From 9FT-COMBO-53-11 sp040900215 (lineage in GTDB: Bacteria; Patescibacteriota; WWE3; 9FT-COMBO-53-11): DNA of 29,574 nt. Shown here piece by piece: positions 12,415-20,630 of this stretch. Under the pieces are notes generated by a model. The model had not been told where the DNA came from, did not search any database, and saw only the letters and a program-made list of their open reading frames with translations. The stretch lies in contig JBBDZL010000011.1 of the NCBI GenBank assembly GCA_040900215.1, positions 1 through 29,574 of the forward strand. Direction: 5' to 3'. The position numbers and the translations under genes are program-made. Position 1 is the stretch's first letter. Every line of letters begins with the position of its first letter.

Positions 12415-14385
12415 ATGAAAATACCTTATTCTTGGTTAAAAGAGTTTGTTAACTTGCGCAAACCGGCCGAACAGATCGCCCACGATCTTTCTCTAGCGGT
12501 AATTGGGGTCAGCGGGGTGGAAAAGACCGGCGGGGAATCGGTTCTGGACCTGGACGTGACCTACAACCGCGGGGATCTGCTCTCGGTTGTCGGAGTGGCC
12601 CGGGAACTGGCCGCCCTCTACGAATCGCCTCTCAAAGGCCACCCCGAGCGGTTTCAGCCGGCGACCGAATTGGCCGAACTCTCCGTCCGGAGCGAAGCCG
12701 AACTCTCCCGGCTTTATACTCTGACGAAAATCTCGAACTTGCGCTACAAAATCACCCCGAAACCGATCGTTTCCCGGTTGGAAATGGCCGGGATGCGTTC
12801 GGTCAATCTCTGGGCCGATTTGACCAACTACGTGATGCTGGAGTGGGGCCAGCCGTTCCATGCTTTTGATGTCGAAAAGGTCACCCGCCGCGACCCGACC
12901 CTCACGATTGCGGTTCGCCGCGCTAAGAGCGGGGAAACGATTAAAACTCTGGACGGATTGGATCGGCGGCTGACCGGGGAAGACATTGTCATTGCCGATA
13001 AAGCCGGCCCGATTGCGATTGCGGGAGTGATGGGAGGCGAGGAGACCGAGGTGGACGAAGGCACCACCGAGATTCTGCTGGAGGCGGCGATCTTCGACCC
13101 GCTCTCGATTCGCCGGACCGCCCGCCGCTTAGGGTTGCGCTCGGAAGCCAGCAATCGGTTCGAGCACTATCTTTCTCCAGAAAACCTTTACACATCCCTC
13201 GGCAAAATTCTACATCTTTATCAAGTTTACGGGAAAGGTATACCAACCGGATTTACGGCGATTGGGGATAAGATCACCGAACCATATTCGGTCGGGTTGA
13301 CCCACGAGAAATTAGCTCAGATCACTGGAGAAGCGATCCCGCTTTCCCGGGCTCGCCTTTATCTGGAGAGATTAGGATTCAAGGTGATGGCTTCTGAAAA
13401 AGGTTTGCTTTGTTGGCCCCCTCACTTCCGAGGAGATATCAAGATCCCGGAAGACGCCGCGGAAGAGGTTCTCCGGATGCAGGGGTATGAAAAGATTCCG
13501 GTGCGGCCGATCCAAACCGTTCTCCGGGAGGCGCCGGAGAACCGGTTGGAAGAAGAGCGGGATCGGGTTACCCGGACGCTGGCCGATTTTGGATTCTCGG
13601 AAGTCCGGACCTATCCTTTCGCTTCGACCTCAACCCTAACGCACCTCCGGAAGAAAGATCTTCTCCGGCTCCGGAACCCGATTTCGGTCGAAGCGGAGTA
13701 TCTCCGGCCCAACTTGCTCTTTTCCCTTCTGGAAGCTGCCCAAAAGAACGTTTCTCGCGCTCCCCAGGGGAGGGTATTTGAACTGGAGAAGGCCTATCCG
13801 CGATCGGGAGAACTACTGGAGCTAGGAGCCCTCCTCTGGGGTGAAAAAGAACCCTTCTTGATGCTTAAAGGGGTTCTGGAGGAGTTAGGCCGTCAAGCTC
13901 ACTTGAAACTGGGGTTCTTTCAGGAGAAAAACGAGTTTCTTCATCCTATCCAGGCCACCGAAGTCCGGATCGGAAAGGAGCGGATCGGGATACTGGGAAC
14001 GGTCCATCCCCATCTGGCCGAGGCGTTCAGTCTGCCGGAAGCGGCCGTTTTCGAAATCGATTTTGAGAAGTTCTCCCGAATGGGACAGCGGTGGGGGAAT
14101 TTCCGACCGATTTCGCCTTATCCGGAGGTCCTAGAGGATTACTCCTTTGTTCTCCCTCAAACTCGTTCCCTGGCGGAACTGTTGGAAAAGGTACGTTCCG
14201 TTTCTCCGCTGGTTCGGGAAGTAGACCTGAAAGACCGCTTTGAAACCCAAGCCGGGGAACGGTCGGTCACGATCCGGGTCTCTTATCAGTCGGAAGAAAA
14301 AGGTCTCTCCAGTAAGGAAGTGGAGCCGATCCGGAAGAAGATCGCCGATTTGATTAGAAAGAACGGGGGAACACCTCGAGAATAA
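12415..14385 (+). CDS. pheT: Phenylalanyl-tRNA synthetase beta subunit, short form
   Basis: 656 aa against about 795 in E. coli. It starts MKIPYSWLKEFV and moves almost at once to LDLDVTYNRGDLLSVVGVARELAALY, so the inserted EMAP-type tRNA-binding OB domain (usually about 100 residues) is missing. Recognisable parts are B3/B4 (TNYVMLEWGQPFHAFD, editing region), B5 (RLYLERLGFKV...PHFRGDIKIPEDAAEEVLR), the catalytic-like core and a C-terminal anticodon-binding FDX-ACB fold (from about 565: SPYPEVLEDYSFVLP...). Last gene of the thrS operon. It ends 4 nt from the stop of the convergent PBP gene with no terminator visible between them. Confidence 0.94.
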   Translation: MKIPYSWLKEFVNLRKPAEQIAHDLSLAVIGVSGVEKTGGESVLDLDVTYNRGDLLSVVGVARELAALYESPLKGHPERFQPATELAELSVRSEAELSRLYTLTKISNLRYKITPKPIVSRLEMAGMRSVNLWADLTNYVMLEWGQPFHAFDVEKVTRRDPTLTIAVRRAKSGETIKTLDGLDRRLTGEDIVIADKAGPIAIAGVMGGEETEVDEGTTEILLEAAIFDPLSIRRTARRLGLRSEASNRFEHYLSPENLYTSLGKILHLYQVYGKGIPTGFTAIGDKITEPYSVGLTHEKLAQITGEAIPLSRARLYLERLGFKVMASEKGLLCWPPHFRGDIKIPEDAAEEVLRMQGYEKIPVRPIQTVLREAPENRLEEERDRVTRTLADFGFSEVRTYPFASTSTLTHLRKKDLLRLRNPISVEAEYLRPNLLFSLLEAAQKNVSRAPQGRVFELEKAYPRSGELLELGALLWGEKEPFLMLKGVLEELGRQAHLKLGFFQEKNEFLHPIQATEVRIGKERIGILGTVHPHLAEAFSLPEAAVFEIDFEKFSRMGQRWGNFRPISPYPEVLEDYSFVLPQTRSLAELLEKVRSVSPLVREVDLKDRFETQAGERSVTIRVSYQSEEKGLSSKEVEPIRKKIADLIRKNGGTPRE

Positions 14386-14389
14386 GCGG

Positions 14390-17254
14390 CTAGGTGCAGG
14401 CGATCGTGATTGGGATTTCCAAGGTCGTCGAACCGCCCTTTTTATCCTGAACCTCAATCTTGAGCGTATAGGGCCCGGGAACGCAGACGTCCTGTTTATC
14501 CAATTGAAACATAGGAAAAGAAGTATTATCTTTAGAAGAGTAACAACCATCTCCGCAGGTACTTGTAGTTATCCGCCAGTCCTCGATGACTCCGCCATCC
14601 ACGCTCTTATTGCACTCGTTGGGGTTTCCATCTAAACAATCCGTCCCACTCAGGGAAAATCTAACAAAAGTGATATCTGCCCCAGGTTGCGGTGTCGGGG
14701 TTGCCCAGACTACAAATTTAGCGGGAAGAAGATTCTTATCCAAGATGGAATTTCCGTTCGGATACTGGCGGAAAGAAACCGCGCTCTCGGCCAGGATCGG
14801 ACTGGCGCCCGAGCCGGTGCAATCCACCACGTTTCCACCGCTGTCAAAGCAAAGGGTTGACGTTTCCTTGGGTGGAAAGTATTGGGATTTCCCTTTGTAC
14901 GTCTTGGCAACCCAGGCGTCCACATCATCCTGCCACTCCGGCTTTTCGGCTCGGATCTTGATGTAGTTGCGTTTTTCGGATTGGCCGGCGGCGATGCAGG
15001 CGGCGGAGGCCAGCTTCCCGTCCGGTTTGCAGATTTCGAGCTGAATGTGCCAATTATCGAGTGTAGTCGGAACCGTCCCGGCGATGAATAGATCGGTCTT
15101 GGTGGAGGTGGTGTAGGAACCGGGAGCCATTCCGGAAAGAGCGTCGACCGTTCCGGAAACAATCCCGGCGGGGCGTTTAAAGGCGACATTGGGCTTATTG
15201 GAAAGATAATCGGCCATTGCCCGGTGCCAGATGCGGGCGGCGCCGCCGGTAGACCGGAATCCGGGAAGCATCGGCATGTTGTCGTTATTCCCGATCCAAA
15301 CCCCGATCGCTACCGCTGCTTTGGAATCGTCGTGGGAGGGAGTATAGCCGAAGGTCCAGTTATCACGGTTGTCGTTGGTGGTACCCGTTTTGCCGGCGAC
15401 CGTGTGCCCGGAGAAGTAAAGGGATCCGCCCCGGCCGAAGGTAACCGCCCGAGCACTGTCATCGGAGAGGACGTGGCTGATCAGGTAGCTAACCTGCTCC
15501 GAGAGGGCTCGGACTCCCTTGTTGGGCTTGAACTCCTCCAGCACGTTGCCGTTGGAATCGGTCACTTTCAGGATTACGACCGGATCGTGGCGGATGCCGC
15601 CGGTCGCAAAAGTTCCGTAAGCGGTGATCATATCAAGCATTTTGACCTCCCCGCCTCCCAGGGTCAGGGAAATGCCGTAGCGGCTGGGATCATTAAGGGT
15701 GGAGATTCCCAAGTCCTGGGCAGTCGAAATCATGCTCTCCAGCCCGATCAGAGAGAGCATCTTGACTGCAGCGACGTTCATCGAGTTTCCGAGCGCATTC
15801 CTCAGGGAGTAAATCCCGTAATCTTTGTTGGCAAAGTTCGTCGGCCGGTAGCTCTTCTGGCCGGCGGGCATGTCGAAGGTGGTCGGGACGCTCACGATTT
15901 GGGTCGCCGGCGCGAAGCCCTGCTTGAGCGCGGTCGCATACATAATCGGCTTGATCGAAGACCCCGGTTGGCGGGAAGGGGAAGTGGTGACGTTGAACTG
16001 GCCATCGATGTCGGTAGCGAAGTAGTTCTTGGAGCCGACCATCGCCAGGATCTCTCCTGTTTTGGGGTTGGTGGCCAGCAAAGCCCCATTGGTAACCCGC
16101 CAAATCTTAGCCCCCGCCACCCCGTCGGTGATGATCTTCTGGTATTTGTTTTGGAGGGAGAGGTCCACGGTGGTCGTTACCCGCAGGCCGCCGGTTTCGA
16201 TCATCGTTTCTCCGTAGCGCTCCGCCAAGATTTCCCGAACGTACATGACGAAGTGGGGGGCCTTGATCGAAACCCCCTCCGGCCGGAACTTCAGCTTTGC
16301 GGATTTGGCGGCTTCCTCCTCTTCGCGGGTAATGTAGCCGTCTTCCCGCATCCGCCGCAAAACTTCTCCCTGCCGCCATTTCGCCAGTTCCGGATCGCGG
16401 AAAGGGGAGTAGCGGGAAGGGGCCTGCGGCAGGCCGGCCAGCAGAGAGGCTTCGGCCAGAGAAAGATCGCTGACATTTTTCCCGAAGTAATTCTCGGCCG
16501 CCGCTTGAATCCCGATTGCCTGCCCGCCGTAAGGGGTTTCATTAAGGTACATCTGCAGAATCTCATCCTTGGAGTAGCGGGCTTCAATTTGGAGAGCCAA
16601 AATGAATTCTTTGATTTTTCGGACGATAGTTCTTTCCGTGGTGAGCAAGGTATTTTTGATTAACTGTTGAGTGATTGAGGACCCCCCTTGCAGCCCATCC
16701 CGCCTGATGACGGTATTGTAAATCCCCCGGGCCATTCCTAACGGGTCAAAGCCGCGGTGGGTGTAGAAGTGCTTGTCCTCGATTGAGATCGTGGCTTGCT
16801 TGACCAACTCCGGAACGTTCTCCAATTTGACCAGAGTTCGGTTCTCGTCGCCGTAAATGTCGTAGAGGAGTTTTCCGTTCCGGTCGAAGATTTTGGTCGA
16901 TAGGGAAATATCCCTGTCGGTGAGCCGATCCGGCGAAGGCAGATCTTTCGAAAAAACGAGCGCCACCGCTCCAAAAGTAACGGCGAAAAAGATGAGGAAG
17001 ATCAGGAAGACCGTCGCCAGCACGTTCAGCCAATACAGCGGGCTGCGCCGGCCCCTTCTCTGGAGGGACTTAAAGAACGGCAGTTTCGCCAATAGCTTAA
17101 AGAGAAGATTGTAGATCCTAGCGAAAAAGGAAAAAACCAATCGCCCGAAGAAACGGATGACTTTTCCGATCGGGCTTAGGATTTTCGCCAGAATTCCCCG
17201 CCTTTTGCTGGTCCAGCTATAGGAAATTGTGGGAAGGTATTTTCTCGACCGCAC
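14390..17254 (-). CDS. Class A penicillin-binding protein (PBP1A-like)
   Basis: 954 aa bifunctional peptidoglycan synthase. Basic N-terminus, membrane helix (about 73-101), then a GT51 glycosyltransferase with ISIEDKHFYTHRGFD (Glu159 catalytic), QGGSSITQQLIKN and EILQMYLNETPYGG. The transpeptidase has Ser432-x-x-Lys435, Ser491-Met-Asn493 and KTG (622-624). Beyond about residue 770 comes an unusual extracellular extension with several cysteines (CFDSGGNVVDC, DCLDGNPNEC, CGDGC) and a terminal Ig-like strand-rich segment, possibly disulfide-stabilised. GTG 17254 is chosen because an extended -10 (TGC-TAAAAT) ends 6 nt upstream. The gene is divergent from tyrS across only 39 bp. Confidence 0.95.
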   Translation of the reverse strand: MRSRKYLPTISYSWTSKRRGILAKILSPIGKVIRFFGRLVFSFFARIYNLLFKLLAKLPFFKSLQRRGRRSPLYWLNVLATVFLIFLIFFAVTFGAVALVFSKDLPSPDRLTDRDISLSTKIFDRNGKLLYDIYGDENRTLVKLENVPELVKQATISIEDKHFYTHRGFDPLGMARGIYNTVIRRDGLQGGSSITQQLIKNTLLTTERTIVRKIKEFILALQIEARYSKDEILQMYLNETPYGGQAIGIQAAAENYFGKNVSDLSLAEASLLAGLPQAPSRYSPFRDPELAKWRQGEVLRRMREDGYITREEEEAAKSAKLKFRPEGVSIKAPHFVMYVREILAERYGETMIETGGLRVTTTVDLSLQNKYQKIITDGVAGAKIWRVTNGALLATNPKTGEILAMVGSKNYFATDIDGQFNVTTSPSRQPGSSIKPIMYATALKQGFAPATQIVSVPTTFDMPAGQKSYRPTNFANKDYGIYSLRNALGNSMNVAAVKMLSLIGLESMISTAQDLGISTLNDPSRYGISLTLGGGEVKMLDMITAYGTFATGGIRHDPVVILKVTDSNGNVLEEFKPNKGVRALSEQVSYLISHVLSDDSARAVTFGRGGSLYFSGHTVAGKTGTTNDNRDNWTFGYTPSHDDSKAAVAIGVWIGNNDNMPMLPGFRSTGGAARIWHRAMADYLSNKPNVAFKRPAGIVSGTVDALSGMAPGSYTTSTKTDLFIAGTVPTTLDNWHIQLEICKPDGKLASAACIAAGQSEKRNYIKIRAEKPEWQDDVDAWVAKTYKGKSQYFPPKETSTLCFDSGGNVVDCTGSGASPILAESAVSFRQYPNGNSILDKNLLPAKFVVWATPTPQPGADITFVRFSLSGTDCLDGNPNECNKSVDGGVIEDWRITTSTCGDGCYSSKDNTSFPMFQLDKQDVCVPGPYTLKIEVQDKKGGSTTLEIPITIACT

Positions 17255-17260
17255 GGGAGA

Positions 17261-17269
17261 ATTTTAGCA
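17261..17269 (-). promoter_or_regulatory. Extended -10 promoter of the PBP gene, leaderless geometry
   Basis: On the minus strand TGC-TAAAAT ends 6 nt before GTG 17254. It sits 7 bp from the oppositely directed tyrS -10, so the two promoters would compete for polymerase. Confidence 0.55.
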
Positions 17270-17276
17270 TAGAATC

Positions 17277-17285
17277 TGGTAGAAT
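17277..17285 (+). promoter_or_regulatory. Extended -10 promoter of tyrS, leaderless geometry
   Basis: TGG-TAGAAT ends 8 nt before ATG 17294, and no Shine-Dalgarno is present. The expected start site is within about 2 nt of the start codon. Confidence 0.55.
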
Positions 17286-17293
17286 TTATCGGA

Positions 17294-18442
17294 ATGGCCA
17301 TTAAAGAATTGCTTTCGCGGGGGGTGGAACGAATCTACCCGAGCCCCGCAGACTTGGAGAAAACCCTTCAAAAAAGGAAGATTCGGCTTTACCTCGGGAT
17401 TGAACCGACCGGCCGCCGGCTGCATCTCGGCCACGCCATCCCTCTCCGCAAGCTGCAGGATTTTGCCGACCTCGGCCACGAAGCCATTCTGTTGATCGGT
17501 ACCGGAACGGTGCTGGTCGGCGACCCTTCCCAACGAGCTGAAGCGCGGCCGACAATTAGCGAAAAAGAAATCCGGGAAAACATCGCTACTTGGAAGGAGC
17601 AGGCGGAGAAGATCATCGATTTTTCCAAGGTACAGGTCAAAGAGAACGGCGACTGGTTGCTGAAGCTGACGATGAAAGACTTCTTCGACATTTCCTCCCG
17701 CATCAGCTCCGTCCAGCTTTTTAAACGCGAGATGTTCCAAGAGCGCCTCAAAAGAGGAGACACTGTTTGGGCTCACGAAACTCTTTACCCTCTTCTCCAG
17801 GGCTACGATTCCGTGGCATTGGATGCTGATTTAGAGATCGGTGGAACCGATCAAACTTTCAATATGTTAATCGGGCGGGAATTGATGCGGAAAATGCGGG
17901 GGAAAGAGAAATTTGTTCTGACCACCCCGATGATTTTTGGAACAGATGGGAAACAAATGAGCAAGACCTCCGGCAACTGCGTTTGGCTGGACGATCCGCC
18001 TACCGAGATGTACGGGAAGCTGATGGCCCTGCCGGACGAGCAGACCGGTTCTTACCTGGAACTGGCAACCGACCTTTCCGCGGATGAAATTGCGAAAGCG
18101 CAAGCGCAGGATCCGCTTACCAAGAAGAAGCTTCTCGCCGAAACAGTGGTGCGGATGTACCACGGGGAAGATTACGCTCGGCAGGCTCGGAAGGAATTCG
18201 AGAGCATTTTTTCCAAAGGAGGAATTCCGGAAAACGCGCCCGTCTGGAAAATTGCCGGCAAAAGGATCGATCTCCTCGAAGTTTTGGTCGAGAAAGGGAT
18301 AGCGAAGAGCAAATCGGAGGCTCGCCGGCTCTTAGATCAAGGAGGAATTACTTTTGATGGAAATAAACTGGATGATCCGAAGACGGTATTAAAGAAAGGG
18401 GTTCTGAAGGTTGGCAAAAGGACCTTTATTAAAATCGAGTGA
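17294..18442 (+). CDS. tyrS: Tyrosyl-tRNA synthetase
   Basis: 382 aa class I synthetase charging tRNA-Tyr. HIGH signature as HLGH (44-47), KMSKS loop as KQMSKT (220-225), tyrosine-pocket region LDADLEIGGTDQTFNM and a C-terminal S4 RNA-binding domain (about 320-382, including KSKSEARRLLDQGGITFDG). The spacing fits the TyrRS subclass with the longer insert (TyrZ/TyrS2-like) rather than E. coli TyrS. Stop TGA overlaps the GTG of a 33-aa ORF, which in turn overlaps recG. Confidence 0.95.
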   Translation: MAIKELLSRGVERIYPSPADLEKTLQKRKIRLYLGIEPTGRRLHLGHAIPLRKLQDFADLGHEAILLIGTGTVLVGDPSQRAEARPTISEKEIRENIATWKEQAEKIIDFSKVQVKENGDWLLKLTMKDFFDISSRISSVQLFKREMFQERLKRGDTVWAHETLYPLLQGYDSVALDADLEIGGTDQTFNMLIGRELMRKMRGKEKFVLTTPMIFGTDGKQMSKTSGNCVWLDDPPTEMYGKLMALPDEQTGSYLELATDLSADEIAKAQAQDPLTKKKLLAETVVRMYHGEDYARQARKEFESIFSKGGIPENAPVWKIAGKRIDLLEVLVEKGIAKSKSEARRLLDQGGITFDGNKLDDPKTVLKKGVLKVGKRTFIKIE

Positions 18443-18540
18443 AATTCTTCCAGCGCCGGCAGAAATTTTTAACGATCTTGATCATCATTGCTTCTCTTAG
18501 CTTGGTTCTTTCTTCTTTTTTACCGTTTCTCCTACAGTGA
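18439..18540 (+). CDS. 33-aa single-span membrane protein between tyrS and recG
   Basis: A short ORF filling the apparent gap between tyrS and recG. It has a basic head (MKFFQRRQKF), one hydrophobic helix (about 11-30, LTILIIIASLSLVLSSFLPF) and a tiny tail ending LLQ. Its GTG overlaps the tyrS stop by 4 nt (GTGA), and its own TGA overlaps the recG GTG by 4 nt (GTGA). The same overlap on both flanks argues for real, coupled translation and against chance. Family unrecognised; orientation probably N-in. Role unknown: it may be a small membrane protein in its own right, or a translated linker that carries ribosomes to recG. Confidence 0.6.
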   Translation: MKFFQRRQKFLTILIIIASLSLVLSSFLPFLLQ

Positions 18541-20594
18541 TTCTTGAAGACTCGGTTGAGAATCTTCCCTATGTCGGAAAAATTTACGCCCGCCGGCTGG
18601 ATCGTTTAGGCATTCAGACCGTCCGCGACCTTCTTTACCATTTTCCGTTCCGGTACCAAGACTATTCCCAAACCACCAAGATCCGCCTGCTAACGGCCGG
18701 ATCCGATTCCGCCGTCCGGGGCCGGATTATTAAGGTCGGCGGTCTTCGCACCAAGGGCGGAAGGTTCATGACTAAGGCGGCGGTCGCCGACGAAACCGGG
18801 GCGGTGGAGGTGGTTTGGTTTCATCAACCCTACTTAACCCGGACCCTAAAAGAAGGAATGGAAGTGGGCTTGGCCGGAAAAATCGAGAACTTTGGCGGAA
18901 AAATCAGCTTTGTCAGCCCGGAGTTTGAAATTATTAGAAGCGGATCAACGCCCTCCCACACCGCCGGTTTGGTTCCTATCTATCCCGAAACCGCTCGCTT
19001 AACTTCCAAGTGGCTGCGCAGCCGCATTCGCAGTTTTTTGACAGGGTCGAACCCTGTCAGCGAGTTTCTGCCAAAAGATTTGCTGATCAAGCAGCAGTTT
19101 CCCGAATTGACGGCAGCGTTAAATCAGATTCATTTCCCGAAGAGATTCGAAGAAGCAAGAAGAGCCCGAGAGCGATTCGCTTTTGAGGAGCTGCTCCTTT
19201 TTAATCTGCGTTCCGCTAGCCAGCGCGCTTCCTGGGAAAAGCGCCGCCGCGCTTACCCCTTAGATTCAGCCGGAAAAAAGGATAAGGTTGAAGAGTTCAT
19301 CAATTCATTTCCTTTTCGGATAACGTCCGCCCAGCGGCGCGCGGCCGATGAAATTCTGGCCGATCTGGAAAAAGCTACCCCGATGAACCGCTTGCTGCAG
19401 GGAGATGTGGGAAGCGGAAAGACCGCCGTCGCTGCCATTGCGGCCTATCTGGCCTATCTAAACGGGACGCGGACGATCTTGATGGCGCCGACCGAAATTC
19501 TGGCCGACCAGCATTTCACCACTCTAAAAACGCTGCTCGAACCTCACGGTGTCAAAATTGCTCTCCACACTGGATCCCATCAGCTAAACAACCAAACCAC
19601 CAAACAACCAAACAACCAATTCGACCTCTGGATCGGCACCCACGCCCTCTTCTACCGTTCCCAATCGTTCGAAAAGGTGGGATTGGTAATCATTGATGAG
19701 CAGCACCGGTTTGGGGTGGAACAGCGCGCCCGGCTGTTGGACAAGGCTAAGGCGGAGGTTACCCCGCACTTGCTGACTCTCACGGCTACGCCGATTCCGC
19801 GGACCCTGGCTCTCACCGTCTACGGCGAATTGGACCTTTCTTTTTTGGACGAGCCCCCTCCCGGCCGGCCGCGGATCAAGACTTTTTTGGTACCTTCCTC
19901 CAAAAGAGAAGATGGGTATCGGTGGATTCGCCAGCGGGTGAAGGAAGGGGGCCAGGCCTTTGTGATTTGTCCATTGATTGAGGAATCCGAGGTGGAATCG
20001 ATGAAACAAGTCAAGGCCGCCGCCGCCCAGTTTGAGGAGCTCTCCCGGCTAATGCCGGACGTGCGGGTCGGCCTATTGCACGGTAAAATGCCCGCCAAAG
20101 AAAAGAATGAAACTATGAACCAATTTAAAAATGGAAATATTGAGATTTTGGTTTCCACTCCGGTGGTGGAGGTGGGAATTGATGTTCCCAATGCGACGAT
20201 CATGGTAATTGAGGCCGCCGAGCGGTTCGGGCTGGCCTCGCTCCATCAGCTCCGAGGGCGAGTAGGGCGGGGGACAAAGGAATCTTTTTGCTTCCTCTTT
20301 ACCAACGACGAGTCTTCTTCCACTCTCCAAAGACTTAAGCCTTTGCAGGAAGACCACAGCGGATTCGAACTGGCGGAATTGGACTTGAAACTGCGGGGGC
20401 CGGGGGAGATCTACGGAGTCAAACAGCACGGCCTGACCGAACTGAAAGTGGCCGATTTGACCGATTCCCAGCTCTTAAAAGAAGCCCAAGACGAGGCCCA
20501 GGCCCTCTTCCGGGAAGATCCCGGCCTTGCTCGCCACCCCCGGTTGAAAGAAGAACTCAAACGCTTTTCTACCTCCCTGGTTGAACCCAACTAA
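18537..20594 (+). CDS. recG: ATP-dependent DNA helicase RecG
   Basis: 685 aa. Remodels stalled replication forks and Holliday junctions. N-terminal wedge domain (LPYVGKIYARRLDRLGIQTVRDLL...FPFRYQD, OB fold about 50-145), then superfamily 2 motor: Walker A GDVGSGKT (289-296), DEQH box (387-390), TATPIPRT, and the helicase C lobe with EAAERFGLASLHQLRGRVGRG and the RecG C-terminal FELAELDLKLRGPGEIYG. GTG 18537 is placed by the domain start and the GTGA overlap. Two oddities sit in frame: a palindrome (19039-19059, encoding LTGSNPVS) and an ACCAAACA simple repeat (19586-19619, encoding NNQTTKQPNNQ), both probably in surface loops. Confidence 0.95.
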   Translation: MILEDSVENLPYVGKIYARRLDRLGIQTVRDLLYHFPFRYQDYSQTTKIRLLTAGSDSAVRGRIIKVGGLRTKGGRFMTKAAVADETGAVEVVWFHQPYLTRTLKEGMEVGLAGKIENFGGKISFVSPEFEIIRSGSTPSHTAGLVPIYPETARLTSKWLRSRIRSFLTGSNPVSEFLPKDLLIKQQFPELTAALNQIHFPKRFEEARRARERFAFEELLLFNLRSASQRASWEKRRRAYPLDSAGKKDKVEEFINSFPFRITSAQRRAADEILADLEKATPMNRLLQGDVGSGKTAVAAIAAYLAYLNGTRTILMAPTEILADQHFTTLKTLLEPHGVKIALHTGSHQLNNQTTKQPNNQFDLWIGTHALFYRSQSFEKVGLVIIDEQHRFGVEQRARLLDKAKAEVTPHLLTLTATPIPRTLALTVYGELDLSFLDEPPPGRPRIKTFLVPSSKREDGYRWIRQRVKEGGQAFVICPLIEESEVESMKQVKAAAAQFEELSRLMPDVRVGLLHGKMPAKEKNETMNQFKNGNIEILVSTPVVEVGIDVPNATIMVIEAAERFGLASLHQLRGRVGRGTKESFCFLFTNDESSSTLQRLKPLQEDHSGFELAELDLKLRGPGEIYGVKQHGLTELKVADLTDSQLLKEAQDEAQALFREDPGLARHPRLKEELKRFSTSLVEPN
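19039..19059. repeat. Palindromic element inside recG
   Basis: tgacaggg (19039-19046) and ccctgtca (19052-19059) form a perfect 8-bp stem with loop tcgaa. It is read in frame as TGSNPVS. It interrupts a poorly conserved stretch after the OB domain. Confidence 0.75.
19586..19619. repeat. AAACAACC simple repeat inside recG
   Basis: A run of AAACAACC/AAACCACC units giving an Asn/Gln/Thr/Pro-rich loop (NNQTTKQPNNQ) between motif Ia and the DEQH box. Base use is unlike the surrounding gene. Confidence 0.8.
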
Positions 20595-20615
20595 ATTATT
20601 TCCTACTCCTATTCC

Positions 20616-20624
20616 TGATAAACT
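20616..20624 (+). promoter_or_regulatory. Extended -10 promoter of rsmD, leaderless geometry
   Basis: TGA-TAAACT ends 6 nt before ATG 20631, without any Shine-Dalgarno. Confidence 0.5.
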
Positions 20625-20630
20625 AAAAAT

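Noticed and set aside
15224..16663. A 479-codon open frame on the plus strand opposite the PBP gene
   Set aside because: The minus-strand frame contains every expected GT51 and transpeptidase motif over this interval. The plus frame has Gly/Arg/Val-rich shadow composition.
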